Of a stretch of 64,000 nt of DNA, positions 37,801 to 51,321 are shown one piece after another. Position numbers and translations under genes: made by a program. The DNA is taken from positions 810,592-874,591 of the forward strand of contig JH720319.1 of assembly GCA_000231825.2 (NCBI GenBank), read 5' to 3'. This DNA is from Tetrahymena elliotti 4EA. Lineage: Eukaryota > Ciliophora > Oligohymenophorea > Hymenostomatida > Tetrahymenidae. The stretch's first letter is position 1. Each line of letters begins with the position of its first letter. The notes under the pieces were generated by a model. That model did not search any database, was not told the origin of the DNA, and saw only the letters and a list, made by a program, of their open reading frames with translations.

Positions 37801-40800
37801 AAATTCAAAAAATATTATGATGCTAATATATATAAAGCATTAAAACACATTTAAATTAATTACTGAGTATTTTTCCATAAAAAAATGAACTATGGTCTTT
37901 TAACTAACAAGACTATTTATAGGCATGTTCACTTTTTTACTTGACAATTAACTTATCATGCTATATCTATGTTACTTGTTTGTTCTTGAAGATTTACCTC
38001 TATTCAGAGCTAGTTTTAATATTCTTGGTAAGGTTTTAGTTGGGGAAAAAGATCCATTATCCCTATCTTTAATAAGTTAAGGTAATTAATTAAATTATGA
38101 AAAGTGAGGATGATTAGGATTGTTTTCATCACAGTGAGATACAATCGTATCTTTGTGTAATTATAAAAGAAGCTACTCATTCCCATTCAGTATATATCTC
38201 ATACATCTTTCAGCACCAAATTCTAAGCCAATATGGCTAGAATAAATATTAAAAAATTTATAGGCTTCTTATTAATTAATATGATTATCTTTACATATTA
38301 ATGTAATACAGCTGTAGCACAATTGACATATTTCCTTAAATAATTTTTTGTTCTTAATTATATTTGCTTCCTTTTTAAATTTAATTTGAAATTATTTCCA
38401 ATGAAATTGTAAAATTTTTAATTTACCTGGGCTTGTAATTTGCTTCCATCACTAGATTTTTAGTTGAGAACTGATGGTCTGCTAAGAATTCCATCAATAG
38501 TCAAAGTATTTTACTATTTAATATTTAATTCAGATTTAAATACTGTTGATCAATTTATTTACTCTTTTTTACAGTTTTGTGCCCTTTTCTTGTTTACTTT
38601 AATAAATTTTTTTTAGTTCTGAATCAGTTTTAATAAATAATTCTTCAAGAATATTTGTCAGAAGTTTAATAAATCCCTATTCCTGAAGGAGTCTTTACCT
38701 AAATGATATAGGATTATTTAAGGTATTTTTTGCAGGAATTGCACTTTGTCTTAAATCAACATTTATCATTTATTAATCACTTGTGCAAAACACTTTAATC
38801 TCTTGTAGACTCTTTTTTAATATTAGCAAAGAAGTTTTACTAGCTCGATCTAATGTAGAAAGTTATTCTCCATTTGATTTTAAAGCCTCGTTCGTCTGTT
38901 CATTATTTTTAAAATTAGTTTACAAATAAAATCTCATTAAATAAATAAATTCATTTTTTTTTACTTTTTTTAAAAATTTAGCATTGCATTAAATAATAGG
39001 TAAGCAACTTCTTAAAAAATGAGTCTCCCAAATTTCCATATCACTAGCCTTGAAAAATCTAAAGACATCACTCTAATTATCTATTAAAATTCATATAAAA
39101 TTTTAAAACTAAAAATTATTTTTACTTTCTGATCTGATAGAAGGATATCCATGTCTGTTTTCTTCATCAAGTTCATGAGCAAATATAGATTTTATGTACT
39201 TTCCTGTTTTAACACTTCTAACATTGAAGAAATTCTAATAAGAAGGAGCTGTTTCTTTAGTTTTTCCTTTGTATTCTAAGCAAAATTCCTATAAAAATAA
39301 TTTAAGATTTAAAATTTAATTTTAGAAAATGAATTTAAGTACTGCAAATTCATTAGGATCTTATTGGAGTGTGACAATAAAATCTTCTTCTTTCATTATT
39401 GAGAATTACTGTTTCTTAATAACTTCTTTATTTAAGGGGATTATTGCTAAATATTTTCCATTTCTAAGAGTTTTTAATCTGATTTTGTCTTCGAAACCCA
39501 AAATTCCTCCCTTAATAACGAGATAAAGTATAAATTAATTTTATTTTATATTTGTTAAAATAAATACCTTATTTTTTCCAACATGCTCTATTTTCCATAA
39601 ACCTAGGGTACTTTTATGAAAAGAATCCATAGCCTTCTCAAAATAAATACTATTTCCCTCCTCTTGAGGTGATTTTAAAGTTTTTTAATTGATTAAAGAA
39701 TAGTTGTTTTTTAAGTTTTCAGGTGTTTCTAAACGATCCATAATATTTTTAATATAAAATTATTCAAAATCTTCAAATATGCATTCATATGTCAAATATC
39801 CATCAATTTAATATTAGTAAAGCCAGACAATATCACCATAAAAAATATATTTTTCTTTATCAATTTGTGAATCATGATATTTCTAAAATCTATTATATAT
39901 TAAATCTATTAACTAAAGGATTAAATTAAATTCAAACTTACTTTATGGTGGTAGAGTGCTCGTAAGACATAATAACATCATGAATACTTTACTTATATTA
40001 TAAATTATCTAAGCTTTATTCACTAGATTAAGATATTTCTTCATCATTCATTTATTAGCTCCAAAAAAGTGAAGCTTGCTTCTCATCAAAATTGCACTTC
40101 AAAATAATTTCATCTCCATAATTAATTTTCTTAGTGATTTCACTTTAATATTAATGAGCAGGTTAAATATAAAATATGGAATTTTCAGAGGGTATATCTT
40201 TGACTTCAACTCTATAAATAAAAGTTTAATTAATTTAAATTAATTTTATTTATTTTTTAAGCAAAATAATTTTTATTTATATTTCAGTAATTAGTAAAGT
40301 ATTACGATAATGTATTCTCTTGATAAAAAATATGTTAAGATACAGGTTTAAAAGATAAATATCTGGAACTTAATTAATGCTAAAGCATAAATGGTTAGCC
40401 ATAAAAGATTGAGGAGCCTTTTAATTTATTAAATTTTTCCATTTCAAGTCTAATTTCATATTCTAAATTTTCAATAAAACTGATTAAAGCATCACTATCC
40501 CCTATTTTAATGATATGTGTTTAGTTTACAATATTGATTGCTCCAAAAATGTTCAAAATAAAAACATAAGAAATGAAAGAAAATATTTGAAACCTTGGAC
40601 GTTTTTCTATTTTAACTTATTAATATTAAGTTCAGAAAGTTTATTAAGCAAATCCTAATTATAAGCAGGCATAATTACAAATAAACCATTTGAAAAATCA
40701 ACAGTAGAGTGCTTAATAGAGTGCGCGAAAATATATTTGATTACAAATCCATCAGAACATAAGAATTTTTCTTTATCATCTAAATCAGATTAATCCTACA

Positions 40801-40897
40801 ACTCAATGTAAATAATAGAACCATATTTTAAATCATTAGTTTCTTTTAAATGATTTTTTTGAATATTATGTAATATATTAGACTTCTGTTTATCCAT
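28828..40897 (-). CDS. IP3-receptor/ryanodine-receptor-type Ca2+ release channel
   Basis: Very large, many-intron gene (about 12 kb). The N-terminus starts MDKQKSNILHN and has a LKYGSIIYIEL / FSNGLFVIMPAY ligand-domain-like start. A RIH-associated domain is shown by IQGPCYENQIALTEEN at about 31840-31930, a hallmark of IP3 receptors. The pore region lies at about 29400-29770: S5 (QQLLVILFIWIILTYCFAL), pore loop (CTTLANCTFMILDL, NAGFLGNDLG), then after a short intron S6 (FLYAFVITVLILQIIQGLI followed by IDTFALIREE). The C-terminal cytosolic motif is complete: CFICGRDRESLD, HVKNQHNQWCYIFYI, ECTGLESYV, and a short final coiled coil. Such channels release Ca2+ from internal stores. The pore sequence deviates from the usual GGGxGD. 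I read the span as one gene because coding continues through it with small introns, but I did not verify every junction; a split near 36 kb is possible though less likely. Confidence 0.87.
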
Positions 40898-41976
40898 TTA
40901 GATCAAATAAGTTTGAGGTGAATGAGTATCAAATAAAATCAAAATTTTAATTTAATTTAAAAAGAAATAGTTAATAAATGAGTAAATCATAACATTTAGT
41001 AGAAAATCAAATATGTTATTGTAAAGTATTCAAAAAAAAAAATATATAATTTTAAATACATGAATATTTTTACACTGTTTTGTAAAATTAATGTAATCTA
41101 TAATTTCAATAATAAATAAACTAGATAGATTTTTTCAAATAATGTCTTTAAAAATATTGTAAAAAGTTTTTATAATTTAATTTATGTTAAATTTTTATTA
41201 TATTAAAAAAAAAAAATGAAATTTGAATGGCTGGCCTTCATTCACCTTAGAATAATTATAATTTTAAGTTTAATTTATTTAAATACAATTTTTAATTATT
41301 TTAAAAAGAAGACTTTAAATATCAACAATTAAAACAAATTTATTCTCACAAATTTTTTATTTACAAATTTCTTTGTACTTTACATCATTTCTCATTATTA
41401 TTTTTTTTGTTAATTCTTTTATTTTTTCTTATAGGCCATTATTTATTTCAGCGGCAACTCTAAATTTAGCTTTATGTGTTTTCTTGTCTATTTTTCTATA
41501 ATATGTTTTCTAACACAAGTTTTTGAAGATAAAATTAGGAATTTTTTAAAGATTTTAAATAAATCATAAAATGATGACTTTTTTCTTAAAGAAATTAATT
41601 TTCTAAATAAAATTTGTTGTTTATTGTTCAATTTTACTTATTTTCTTTCTTTCATTATTTAATATTTATTTTAATTCTATTGTCTTAATTTTATTTTTTA
41701 TTACATGCAGAATAAAATATTTTGATTTTATTTGAAAGGTTTAAAATAATTAAAGACTAAAAATGAAATGGGTTTTGATTGAAAAAATTAATTATTAATT
41801 TAAATTAATTTTATTATTGATATATCAAATATAAATATGAATCTATTACAGGTAACTAGAATATATTTTTTATAATATTAGAAAAATAAATAAAAATATT
41901 TTAAAACTTTTTCATTTCGAAAGAGTTAAGAAGTTTAAGATTAAAGTTTTTAATTATTCATTCATTTTTATTTATT
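40898..41976. other. intergenic spacer
   Basis: About 1.1 kb of A+T-rich DNA between the channel's 5' end and the 3' end of pyruvate kinase. No coding frame or RNA motif recognised. Confidence 0.45.
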
Positions 41977-44555
41977 TCATGATACAGTTTTTACTTTTAA
42001 GATATCACTTTAGTCTTAATCTTCTTCTTCACTTCCCATTACTACAATTACTTTATCTGCTTTCTTACATAAATTTAATTCCTTTGCACGATTGATAGCA
42101 TAATCAATTAGCTTTTCAATACCTAATTTTTATTTTAAAATGTTTTCCTTAAACAGACAGTTTAATAAAAAAAATATATTTTACCTTAGAATGAAGGAAC
42201 TTTAAGACTAGTAATACCATGACTTAATGTTAAAGCTTTAATAGTTCCAGGCTCATTACTTACTACAATTACGTGAGCAGTTGGTCTATATTTAGATATT
42301 AATCTTGCCATTTCTCCATACATAGTGAAAACAACTATAATAGGAGCTTTTAAGTCAAAACTCATTTATACAGCACTAGTAGCCATACTTTCAGTATCTG
42401 AAATTTCTCTATTTGATAATGTATAAATTTTGTATGGAAATTATAATTAGAATATCTAAGGCAACTTGATTATAAATTCACATAAGATATATGAGAGAGA
42501 TAATACAAATAGGATTAAATTAGATATTATTTTTCTGATATTATTTTAATGTTTTCCAACATTTTTAATTTAATAAAAAAGTTTTATTTACCTAAGCATT
42601 TTTGTTCTTTTGAAAAAATTATCTGCATTATTATAACACATTTCTGCTTCTCTAGAAATTTAGGAGGTTATTTCTACACATTCACAAGGATATTGTCCTT
42701 AAGATGTTTCTGTAGAAAGCATAACAGCATCTGTACCATCTAAAACTGCATTAGCAACATCACTTGCTTCAGCTCTTGTTGGTCTAGGATTTTTGACCAT
42801 ACTTTCCATCATTTAAGTTGCAGTTATTACAGGCTTACCTACCTTTTTTAAAAATACATTTTTAGAATTAATATATATAAAATAAAAAAGTTTACTTCAA
42901 GACAACGATCAATCATCCATTTTTAAGCAACAAAGACTTTCTAAGGTGGTATAACCATACCCAAATCACCTCTTTTTTAATAATTTAATTATTTATTAAA
43001 ATAAAATTTTAATTGTTTTTATTGAAATACCTTGCTACCATGATACCATCAGTACTTTTTAATATATCTTCAAAATTTTCCATACCCTCTATATTTTCAA
43101 TTTTAGCAATGATTTTAATATGCTCTCCTCTAGGAGATAAAAGATCTCTTACATATTCTATATCTTCACCACTACGAACAAAAGAAACAGCAATAAAATC
43201 AACTCCTTTTTCTAATCCTTATGTAATTATAAAATCTTCATCTAATTTATTTAAAATGTCTTAAACTGTGGCAAGTCAATTATTTATATACCTTCCTCAC
43301 TAATTGTAGGTAAATCTATTTTTACTCCAGGAAGTCTCACATTTTTAACTTCATGTAAAATTCCTTCATTTTCAAACTAAACTACGATATCTGACTACAT
43401 AATATAATAAATATAAAATGATGAATAATATGTTAAATAAATAACTTTTATGTAAAATGGTGTGTGATAGATAATAATTATAAGTAATTTTAAATATTAA
43501 ATCTAATTTACCTCATTTACTTCAATTACATGAGAATAAATAGTATTATCTTACAATAAGACATGCTATCCAACTTTAACTAATTTTGAAAGTGCTATTG
43601 AGCAACCTATTCCTTCTTCATCTCCTAAATACTCAGGCTATTCATCAACTTTTTATTTAAATATTTTTCAATATTGCCTGTAAAAAGGCTCAGTTTGCAA
43701 ATAGATTTCAATATAAAATAAACTAAATCTAAAATTTGACAGCAATTTTTCCATTTATTTATTGAAAGTCCAAATTATTTTTTATTTTTGGATTAAATCT
43801 TGCTAAAAAATGAAATATGCTTTTAAATTAAGCTCTTTGATTTTATTTTTCAGGTAGGCTCTTTGGTGTTTATTTAGTAATTAATAAGAAAAAATAAAGA
43901 TCTTTTTACTGATTTTCAATTTTTATCCTTTCTTTATTTCAATAGGTTTTTCATCTTTAAGCAGAGAGGTTCTAATATCTGGACCCTACATTTTATCATT
44001 TATTTAATTAGAACTAATTACAAATAAGTAGCTTTTAATATGATCATTCAATAATTTGTTATTTTTCAAAAATATTGTACCCTTGTATCTAACATTATAG
44101 AACATTGAATGTTTTTTCTGAGTTTAAATGCTTATTTCAAATTGCTGATTGCTACTTCATAAAACTATTTTATTATTATAAATTTATCTAAATTGAGGGT
44201 TAATATTATTTTAAGCAAAAAATCTTTTGATCTAATTTTGATTATTTCCTTTAAAACTTGAAATTTCATAATATTATTAATAATTTATTAATTTACTTAT
44301 TTCAATCCATGGCAGTAGGTAATTCTTGCAACATTCATTCCTGAATCAAGTAGTTTACATATCATTTCTACACTTGAACTTTAAGGGCTTTTTTTATTTG
44401 GTTATTATGGAATTTATTATATTAAATAAAAATAATGTTGTTTATTCATATATTGTATATTACCCTAATGTGCAAACTATTTTAGTTTTCCTTTTTGTAT
44501 AATCAGTCTCCTTTAGTACCTTATTTAAATTGAAATTCTATCCAAATGTATTCAT
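41977..44555 (-). CDS. pyruvate kinase
   Basis: Glycolytic enzyme converting phosphoenolpyruvate and ADP to pyruvate and ATP in the cytosol. Multi-exon. The N-terminal exon starts [17 protein letters not shown] and reaches KIVCTLG. The next exon has [20 protein letters not shown], then CHG. The B domain is represented by [19 protein letters not shown]. The A domain has [27 protein letters not shown] (with the catalytic-region Lys), [39 protein letters not shown] and LSTETSQGQYP, where most pyruvate kinases have SGETAKG. The C domain has [20 protein letters not shown] and ends at TGA 41979-41977 after an acidic stretch. At least eight introns. The Gly-to-Thr change in the SGETA loop is shared across the readable frame and not a sequencing-type frameshift. 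The start is the first ATG of a frame that is open but ATG-free for some distance upstream. Confidence 0.93.
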
Positions 44556-45991
44556 GGCTTTTTTTAGATTCTTATACCTCTTGTTAAATTATTAAAAGCT
44601 ATTTATATTATTCTATGTTGAACAAAATCTACTTTATGTTAAAAATAGTGTTATGATTTGCTTATAACTTTTAATTATTTTGAAATATATATATTTATTT
44701 AGTTTTGCGTTTATGTCTGTTTAGATTGTTTACTATTTATCAACTTATTATGTATATATATTGATATACAATTTTTTATTATATATTTATGGTAAAGTAA
44801 TTGTTCAGCATTTACTTTAATATAAGTATTACAAATTTTTAATAGTAAATTAAATCTTCTGATATTAGGTCAATTTATCTTGGTATCTTAGGATAGGTGA
44901 CATACTATTTCATAAAATCTATCGTTTTTATAGCCCCATAAAATAATAATAAAAGAAATCTTAAACAGAACAAATAATTTTTAAATCTAATTCAATAACA
45001 TGATTTGGTTGTAGATCTTCTTTCTATTTAACAAAAAATACTAAAGATTATTGTAGTAATTTAATTGATTCCAGAAAATTGTTAATAGACTAAATTTTTA
45101 TATTATTTTTTAAATTTAACAAAATATGTTTCATTTATTGATGAGTTACTCTTAAAAGTCTAATTTAGTGTTTGAGTAGAGCAGAAATAAATACTTTTTA
45201 ATAATTTTTTGCTATTTTATTTTAATGTAGATTTTTTATGTTGTAATCTATACTAAATTTTAGTCTAAACTTATTAATATAGATTTTTGGGAACACCCAA
45301 TTAAAAAAGTCAAAAAAAATATGAAGTTTTCCAAATTTTGATCACAATTTATTCTATTTTGTATGTTAAAAATGTCAAATTTTAAAAAAATTAACCTTGA
45401 AATTAAGTTTAATTGTTGATTTAAAGACAGATTATATTTGTTTATCTCTTTATTGACCAAGTAAATAAGTAAATCACAGTTATTTAAGAAATCATAATGT
45501 GTACAGAGCATTTGTAAAATATATTGTTGTTGTAAATTTTAATGTAAAATTTGTGATTATTTATCTAAATCAAAATGGATGGCAAATTAAGAAAAATAAT
45601 ATGTGTTTATAATTTATAATTTTTGAGGTTATTAGCATAATATATAAGTAATCATAAATTTTTGCGATATATTAATTAGTTAAATGATATTTTTCTAATC
45701 AATCAATCAATTTATTTATTTCTTTATCTATTACTCAATTTCCATCAATTAATTAATTTACTTTAGGCTTTAAATATTAAGAAGAAAGAGAGTCTTACTC
45801 TTTTTACAAAAAACACATAAAGAAAGGAATAAAAAACAAAGAAAAAAAAGCAAACAATTTATATAGAGTATAATAACTAGAGTAGTAAAAAAGCAAGAAA
45901 GTAAGTATAAAACGACAAAAATAGGGGTAAGTTTTACTAATTTGTAAAATTAGAAAGAAAAAAAATCAAAGAAACAGGCTTAGAAAAGCAA
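44556..45991. other. divergent intergenic region
   Basis: About 1.4 kb, A+T-rich, between divergent genes. Contains a short AATC tandem (about 45697-45710) and purine-rich DNA just before the downstream gene. No gene recognised on either strand. Confidence 0.45.
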
Positions 45992-48900
45992 ATGTCATAG
46001 CAATATGATGGAAACGAGGAATTAAATATAGCAACAGCTAAAAAATACTCTATACGTAGTAAAAATGTTTGGATCTAAGAGAAATCAGATTTTTTAGATG
46101 CATATATATTTGTTGATGGAGAAATTATAGCGGATGTCCTGCTACCAAGTAATTAATAAAAGCAAACAGAGGAGCTTTTAAAAACATTTCCTCTTTATTA
46201 TGATTATGGGGATTTATATATATTTCCTGGGTTAATTGATTTAAACGTATCTCTCCACATAGGGACAGATTGGGAAGAGATTGAGTAGACTACCGAACTT
46301 TATCTTAAGGGAGGAGTAACTACAATAGCCTGTTAGCCTTTGCTTACAGATGAGATCTTCTTGAAAGATGAGCTTGTATCAATCAAGAATAGAAAAAATA
46401 GAATTTAAAAGAAATCTAATACCGATTATTGTTTTTTCGCTAATCTTTATCCTGAAAATATTTCTTAGTTAGAACATATATATTAAGAACCTGGTGTAGC
46501 TGGCTTTAAGGTATTAACTTATACTATACAAATTAAACTTCTTTGCATTAAAGAATACTAAATTTTTTGAATATGAATGGATGGTTGATGTCGCTAAAAG
46601 CAAGAAAATTTTCAACAATTGAAATGGAAAAACAAAGCATTTTAAATACAATTTGAGTAAATAAATATCCATGTATTATTGGGATTGAAAGTGAATAATA
46701 ATTTTAATTCTAAAGATACAAAATTTAATTTTTATAGATAGTGAATGTTATTTTGGCTACAAAATTTAATCCATTATTCTAAATTGTTTTGTTAGTGAAG
46801 ATTGGAAATAAAATAATAAAAACTTTAGTTAATTAAAAAAGGATGAATATCTTATCAAATCACTCATTTCATTTAGAAAATGACGTTTGATGTTTTTGTA
46901 AAGTAGCTAACATAGATAACCTTATTTTTAAGCTTAGATATTTCGACTAATTATTGAAAAGTTAAAAAAAGCTTCAGTATCATCTGATTTTTTCTTAATT
47001 ACTTACTGACATAAATTATTGATTTATTTACTTACTTGTTTATTTAATTGGCACCAACCATTTAGCTAATATAATACTCAAATAATAGCACATTTTAAGG
47101 CAAATTCGATTGGCACTTAAACTAATTAATGAAGAGTTAAATATTGTATTTAATATTCCAACAAGTATTGTAGCATAGAAAAAAAGTAGTAAAAATTAAC
47201 GATATTAGGACTGTAAATTTGAATTTTCTTTGCTTGCAATTATTAGAATTTTTTGAAGTTAATTAAAGCTCCCACAAAAAATCTAATAAATATTCTTCAT
47301 ATCCAAGCATTTGGAGTAAATATTTTGTCTAGAAGATTGTAACTAAAACTTAAATCTATGATATCTAAATTAATAGTGGTTTTTAAAATTCTCCCAAAAA
47401 TCATTCAAATTTTACCGCAATTTTTAAGAAACACTAACATTTTTTCATCTCTCACTTAAAATTCAAATTTGTTGTAACTAATAATTCTTTTATCACATAT
47501 TTTTTCTTCATCCCTTCATTATTTATTATTGAAAAAGAACTAACTTTTATAAAACAATTTTATTAAAATTATTTTAATACAATAATTTCTTTTAAATTAT
47601 GAAAAGATTTACTTAACATCCCCATTCTAGAATGGAGCAGGATGGGTAGAAACAAAGAAGGATATGGATTCAGTTTTAAAAAAATTAAATGAGTTTAGAT
47701 AAAAACTTGAGGTAGAGGAAATATCTCCTACCTTGATTGAAAATTAGTGTAAGAAGTAATTCTAATGTAATCATAAGAATTTGCTAGTTACCTTTCATTC
47801 AATTAAGAGTGGAGAAAAGGAACTTACTATTACTTCACCTCTAAGATAACGCAGAATAGAAGAGAGATGCGATAGAACCACTTAAATCAAGCGCACATAA
47901 GGAGATTCCATTCAAGGAGAAACTTAGAAAGGAAAAAAAAAATAAGAAATCAATTATGATGATTATTAATTCGAAGTCTTAACTGTAATTTATTATTTAT
48001 AAGTCTTTTTCAACACAAGAGAAAACTAAAAAAAAGAGATGTTTTCCTCAGTAAAAGTAGTAAAAAATTTTTTTTATAAAACATAGATGGGACAAATTTC
48101 AGAATAAGTTAATGATAATATCTTAAATTTCTAAAATCATGATCATGATTCTGATTAAGAATTTAATTAAGATTTGAATCCAGAAAACAATAAAAGTTTG
48201 TATGATGACACTTTTAAGGAGAAGGAAAACAATGCTAATTAAAATGGAGATTAGCCACATTATAGTTCACACTCAAACAGAGAAAAGCTGATAAAAATGT
48301 ATGGAAAAGCTTCAATAAATTCAACAGAAAATTTATAAATTCAACTTTTATCAAGAGCAGAAAGAAAAACCTATAATAATTAAGGTATAATTTAATTGCT
48401 TTTTTACTTCATTTTAATTGACTATTTCCAAAAACTATATTTAGACATTTTTTCAATTAAAATTGGAAAGATTATACACTTACAGTAAAAGAAATTTTCT
48501 GTTTTTAATTCAAGATTATCCCTAACTGATATCCTTATAATTTTAGAATAATTTGCGTTAGCAAATCAAACATTCAAGTATAATAAATAAATATACATTC
48601 AAAAGCAAGTAATAATTCCGAATGTAAGATAATTTATTTAGAAAAAATTGAAAAATTTCTTATTTTTAAGTTACAGTCTAAATTTTTACTGAATATTTTA
48701 GACTTTGGGTTTCTGATTTATTTTTAAACACAAATTCTAAATAATCATTAGTGCGAGCTAAATAGCTCAATTTTTGAAATTTAATACTTAAGAAATATTA
48801 GGGAATTTCAATTTTGTGATCTTTATTTCTAGTATATTTCCAATAAGCTTTTTAGAAATTGAATTATTACAAAACATTACATTTTTTTTAATTTAATTAT

Positions 48901-51321
48901 TATAAAGATGAAAGTGATAATGAAAATGAAGAATTCATATCTTCAGACAGCTAATATAGTGAAGAATAAGATAAATCATCAGATAAAGAAGATTGTTGCT
49001 TTTAAAATGATAATAATAGTATTAATATAAACAAGTTAGAAGATAATAGCAGCCTTTCTTAAGAAAATTAAGCAAAGTTAGAAAAAAGTACATCTTTTTG
49101 CTCTCCTATGAGCTCTCCTTCTTCACAAAGATATGCATCTATGTCTCCTAAAAGCGAATTATGCTAAAAGGAATATAGAAAAGGAAGTCAAGAAAGTTCA
49201 GATGAAAATAGAATTTAAGATTAAATACCTTTCCCTGTTTCTAATTAAAGTACTTATTCTTATGAAATCGACTCTATAAATACAATTGAATATAAAAACA
49301 CTACCAAAGTAATCAAAATGTAAAAGGTATAGCAGGAGGATTGCAATGTGAGCTGTTACAAAGATGATGAAAAAGCAGGAACTTTGAATAAAATTGATGA
49401 AAAAGTAGAGTCTGCTCGAGACTCTAATTCAGAAAATGAACTTGAAAATAGCTTTAATTAGAATGAGCAATTTGAAAAAGCACACAAAAAATCATTGAAT
49501 GATCGTAGTGAAAGATCTGGTAGCGAATGTAGTAATTACTTATTCAGTTATAAAACAAAAAGTCTAATTAATTCAAAAAGAAGCTCACATGATATTACTT
49601 ATATTAACTAAAATTAAAATAATGAAGGATCTTAGATAAAGTTAATTAGAGACATGAAAAGAGGTTCTTGTGAAAAAGACTCCCATAGTTTTATAAATGA
49701 AAATAACCACACATTTAAAAAATCAAACTTTAGAGTGTACAATAACGATGTAAAAAGCAAAATAGCAAATTTATTTTATTTTAAATATTTTATATAAATC
49801 AAGGTATAGTCTATGGTAGAAATAAATAAAAGCGAGAACAGTTCTCCTTCATTAAATGCAAGGTCATCAAAATTATTTGAGAAGAGAAAGAGCAGAACTT
49901 TAACTGTTTAGATTGTTGATTTAAAATTAAGCCCAGAAAATAATACTAACAATTAAGGGAAAACACAGAATCAAGAAGATGAAATAGATTAAAACACGCA
50001 TGAGCCTATGATTTGTCTTAAAAGTTCAGGATAAATAGGAGAGGAGTAGCCATCAAGCTAGAGCTTAAGGGATACCATTAATTATAATAATGAATTTGGT
50101 GGCTTTTAGCATTAGTAAAACAATCGATTCAATATTCCTCATTGCAACAGTTCTATTTTCTTGGCAAAAATTCATTCTGAAAAAGAAGACTTTAGCGAAA
50201 ATTAAATGTCTAATAATGGGTTTAAGGATGAATACTCAACTCGTAAATAAAGCTCGGACTCTGGTTCAAACCACTCTATAGGTAATCATTTGCTAAATTA
50301 AAGTATGTCTTCTTTGACAGGGGTAAACGCAAATACACAAAATATTATAAGCAAGTAAAATAATGATTCTTCTAAGCTTTGTGAATGCTGTAACCTTAAT
50401 TGCAAGTGCATTCACAGTAATATCCAAATTTAAAAAAGATCTAAGTTTAATCAAGATTACCTGACATTTTTAGCCTTTCGTCCTCCATATTGGGAATATT
50501 TTGGTATTCAGTTAATCAGAGACTCTCTGGAAAGAAATTTGATTTCAAGCAAAGTAAAACTAAATGTAGTTTTTGCAAATATTGGAAATTCAAACTCCAT
50601 GTATAGGATAACTGTTTTAAAGTAAGATCTAGAAAAGAAGAATAAAAACATACATTTATTTTCTGAAACAACAGCAGCATATCTTTTTTTCTCTTCAAAT
50701 AATATTCATAATGGCTCTACAATATTTAAGTGTGAACCTCCTATAGGTGGTAAAGAAAATAAAGAATTCCTAATCAATGCATCTAAGCTTAATATGGTAG
50801 ATTCGGTTAGTAGCTACCATTTTCCAGTTGATGAGAAATTTAAATGTATTGAGGATGGTGATTTTCGTAAGGCATTTAGTGGCATATGTACTGCTGGATT
50901 TACTTTATAGGCTACATGGACAGCCTTATATTAATCTTATAAAAGTATTAAAAACAAATCTCTAAGTTAGAGTACTGATGAAGAAGGAGAGCTGAAGAAG
51001 CTCAAAGCTCTCTTAAATTATTTAGTTAGTATGCTGAGTGCTAAACCAGCAAAAATTCTAAGCATCCATAATATGAAAGGGTCAATACAAAAAGGTAAGT
51101 ATGCTGATTTCGTAATTTGGGATCCATTCTCAGATTGCCAAAGAATAAAAATACCTCCTTCTTACCGCTTTAAATCTGTTCACATTTTTGATAAAAGAAA
51201 AGTGTATGGCAACATATAAACAACAATTTTAAGAGGAAACATTGTATATGACAATTAACCAACGTAAATATTTATAAAATCGTAAGGAAAGTTAATCACT
51301 AAATGTGGAGTACAATAATGA
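45992..51321 (+). CDS. allantoinase-fold pseudo-enzyme with large Ser/Asn-rich insertion
   Basis: Cyclic amidohydrolase fold closest to allantoinase. Exons 45992-46510, 47631-47984, 48087-48384 and 48908-51321 close exactly in frame (1,194 residues, possibly fewer if a further in-frame intron at about 49750-49800 is removed). Allantoinase-like landmarks: FPGLIDLNVSLHIG, YLKGGVTTIACQP, PGVAGFK (with the usual carboxylated Lys), WVETKKDMDSVLKKL, LLVTFHS, AFRPPYWEYFGIQLI, SETTAAYLFF, TIFKCEPPIGGKEN, ASKLNMVDSVSSYHFP, ARILSIHNMKG-like KPAKILS and a KYADFVIWDP segment, then ILRGNIVYDNQP. The metal ligands of true enzymes are missing: the HxH pair is NVS, the PHYL His is Ala, the HVCHVS motif is VVFANIG and SDHSP is altered. 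About 675 low-complexity residues rich in Ser, Asn, Glu and Lys interrupt the fold between LLVTFHS and AFRPPYW. Introns of 1,120 and 523 bp are long here. Catalysis is unlikely; a scaffold role is inferred. Confidence 0.82.

Noticed and set aside
45260..45511. 83-codon minus-strand frame in the gap before the allantoinase-fold gene
   Set aside because: Composition matches the A+T-rich spacer, there is no motif, and no splice partner gives an extended product.
50262..50282. Sequence resembling a tRNA T-arm (GGTTCAAACC)
   Set aside because: It falls within the coding frame of the allantoinase-fold gene and no other tRNA parts are around it.
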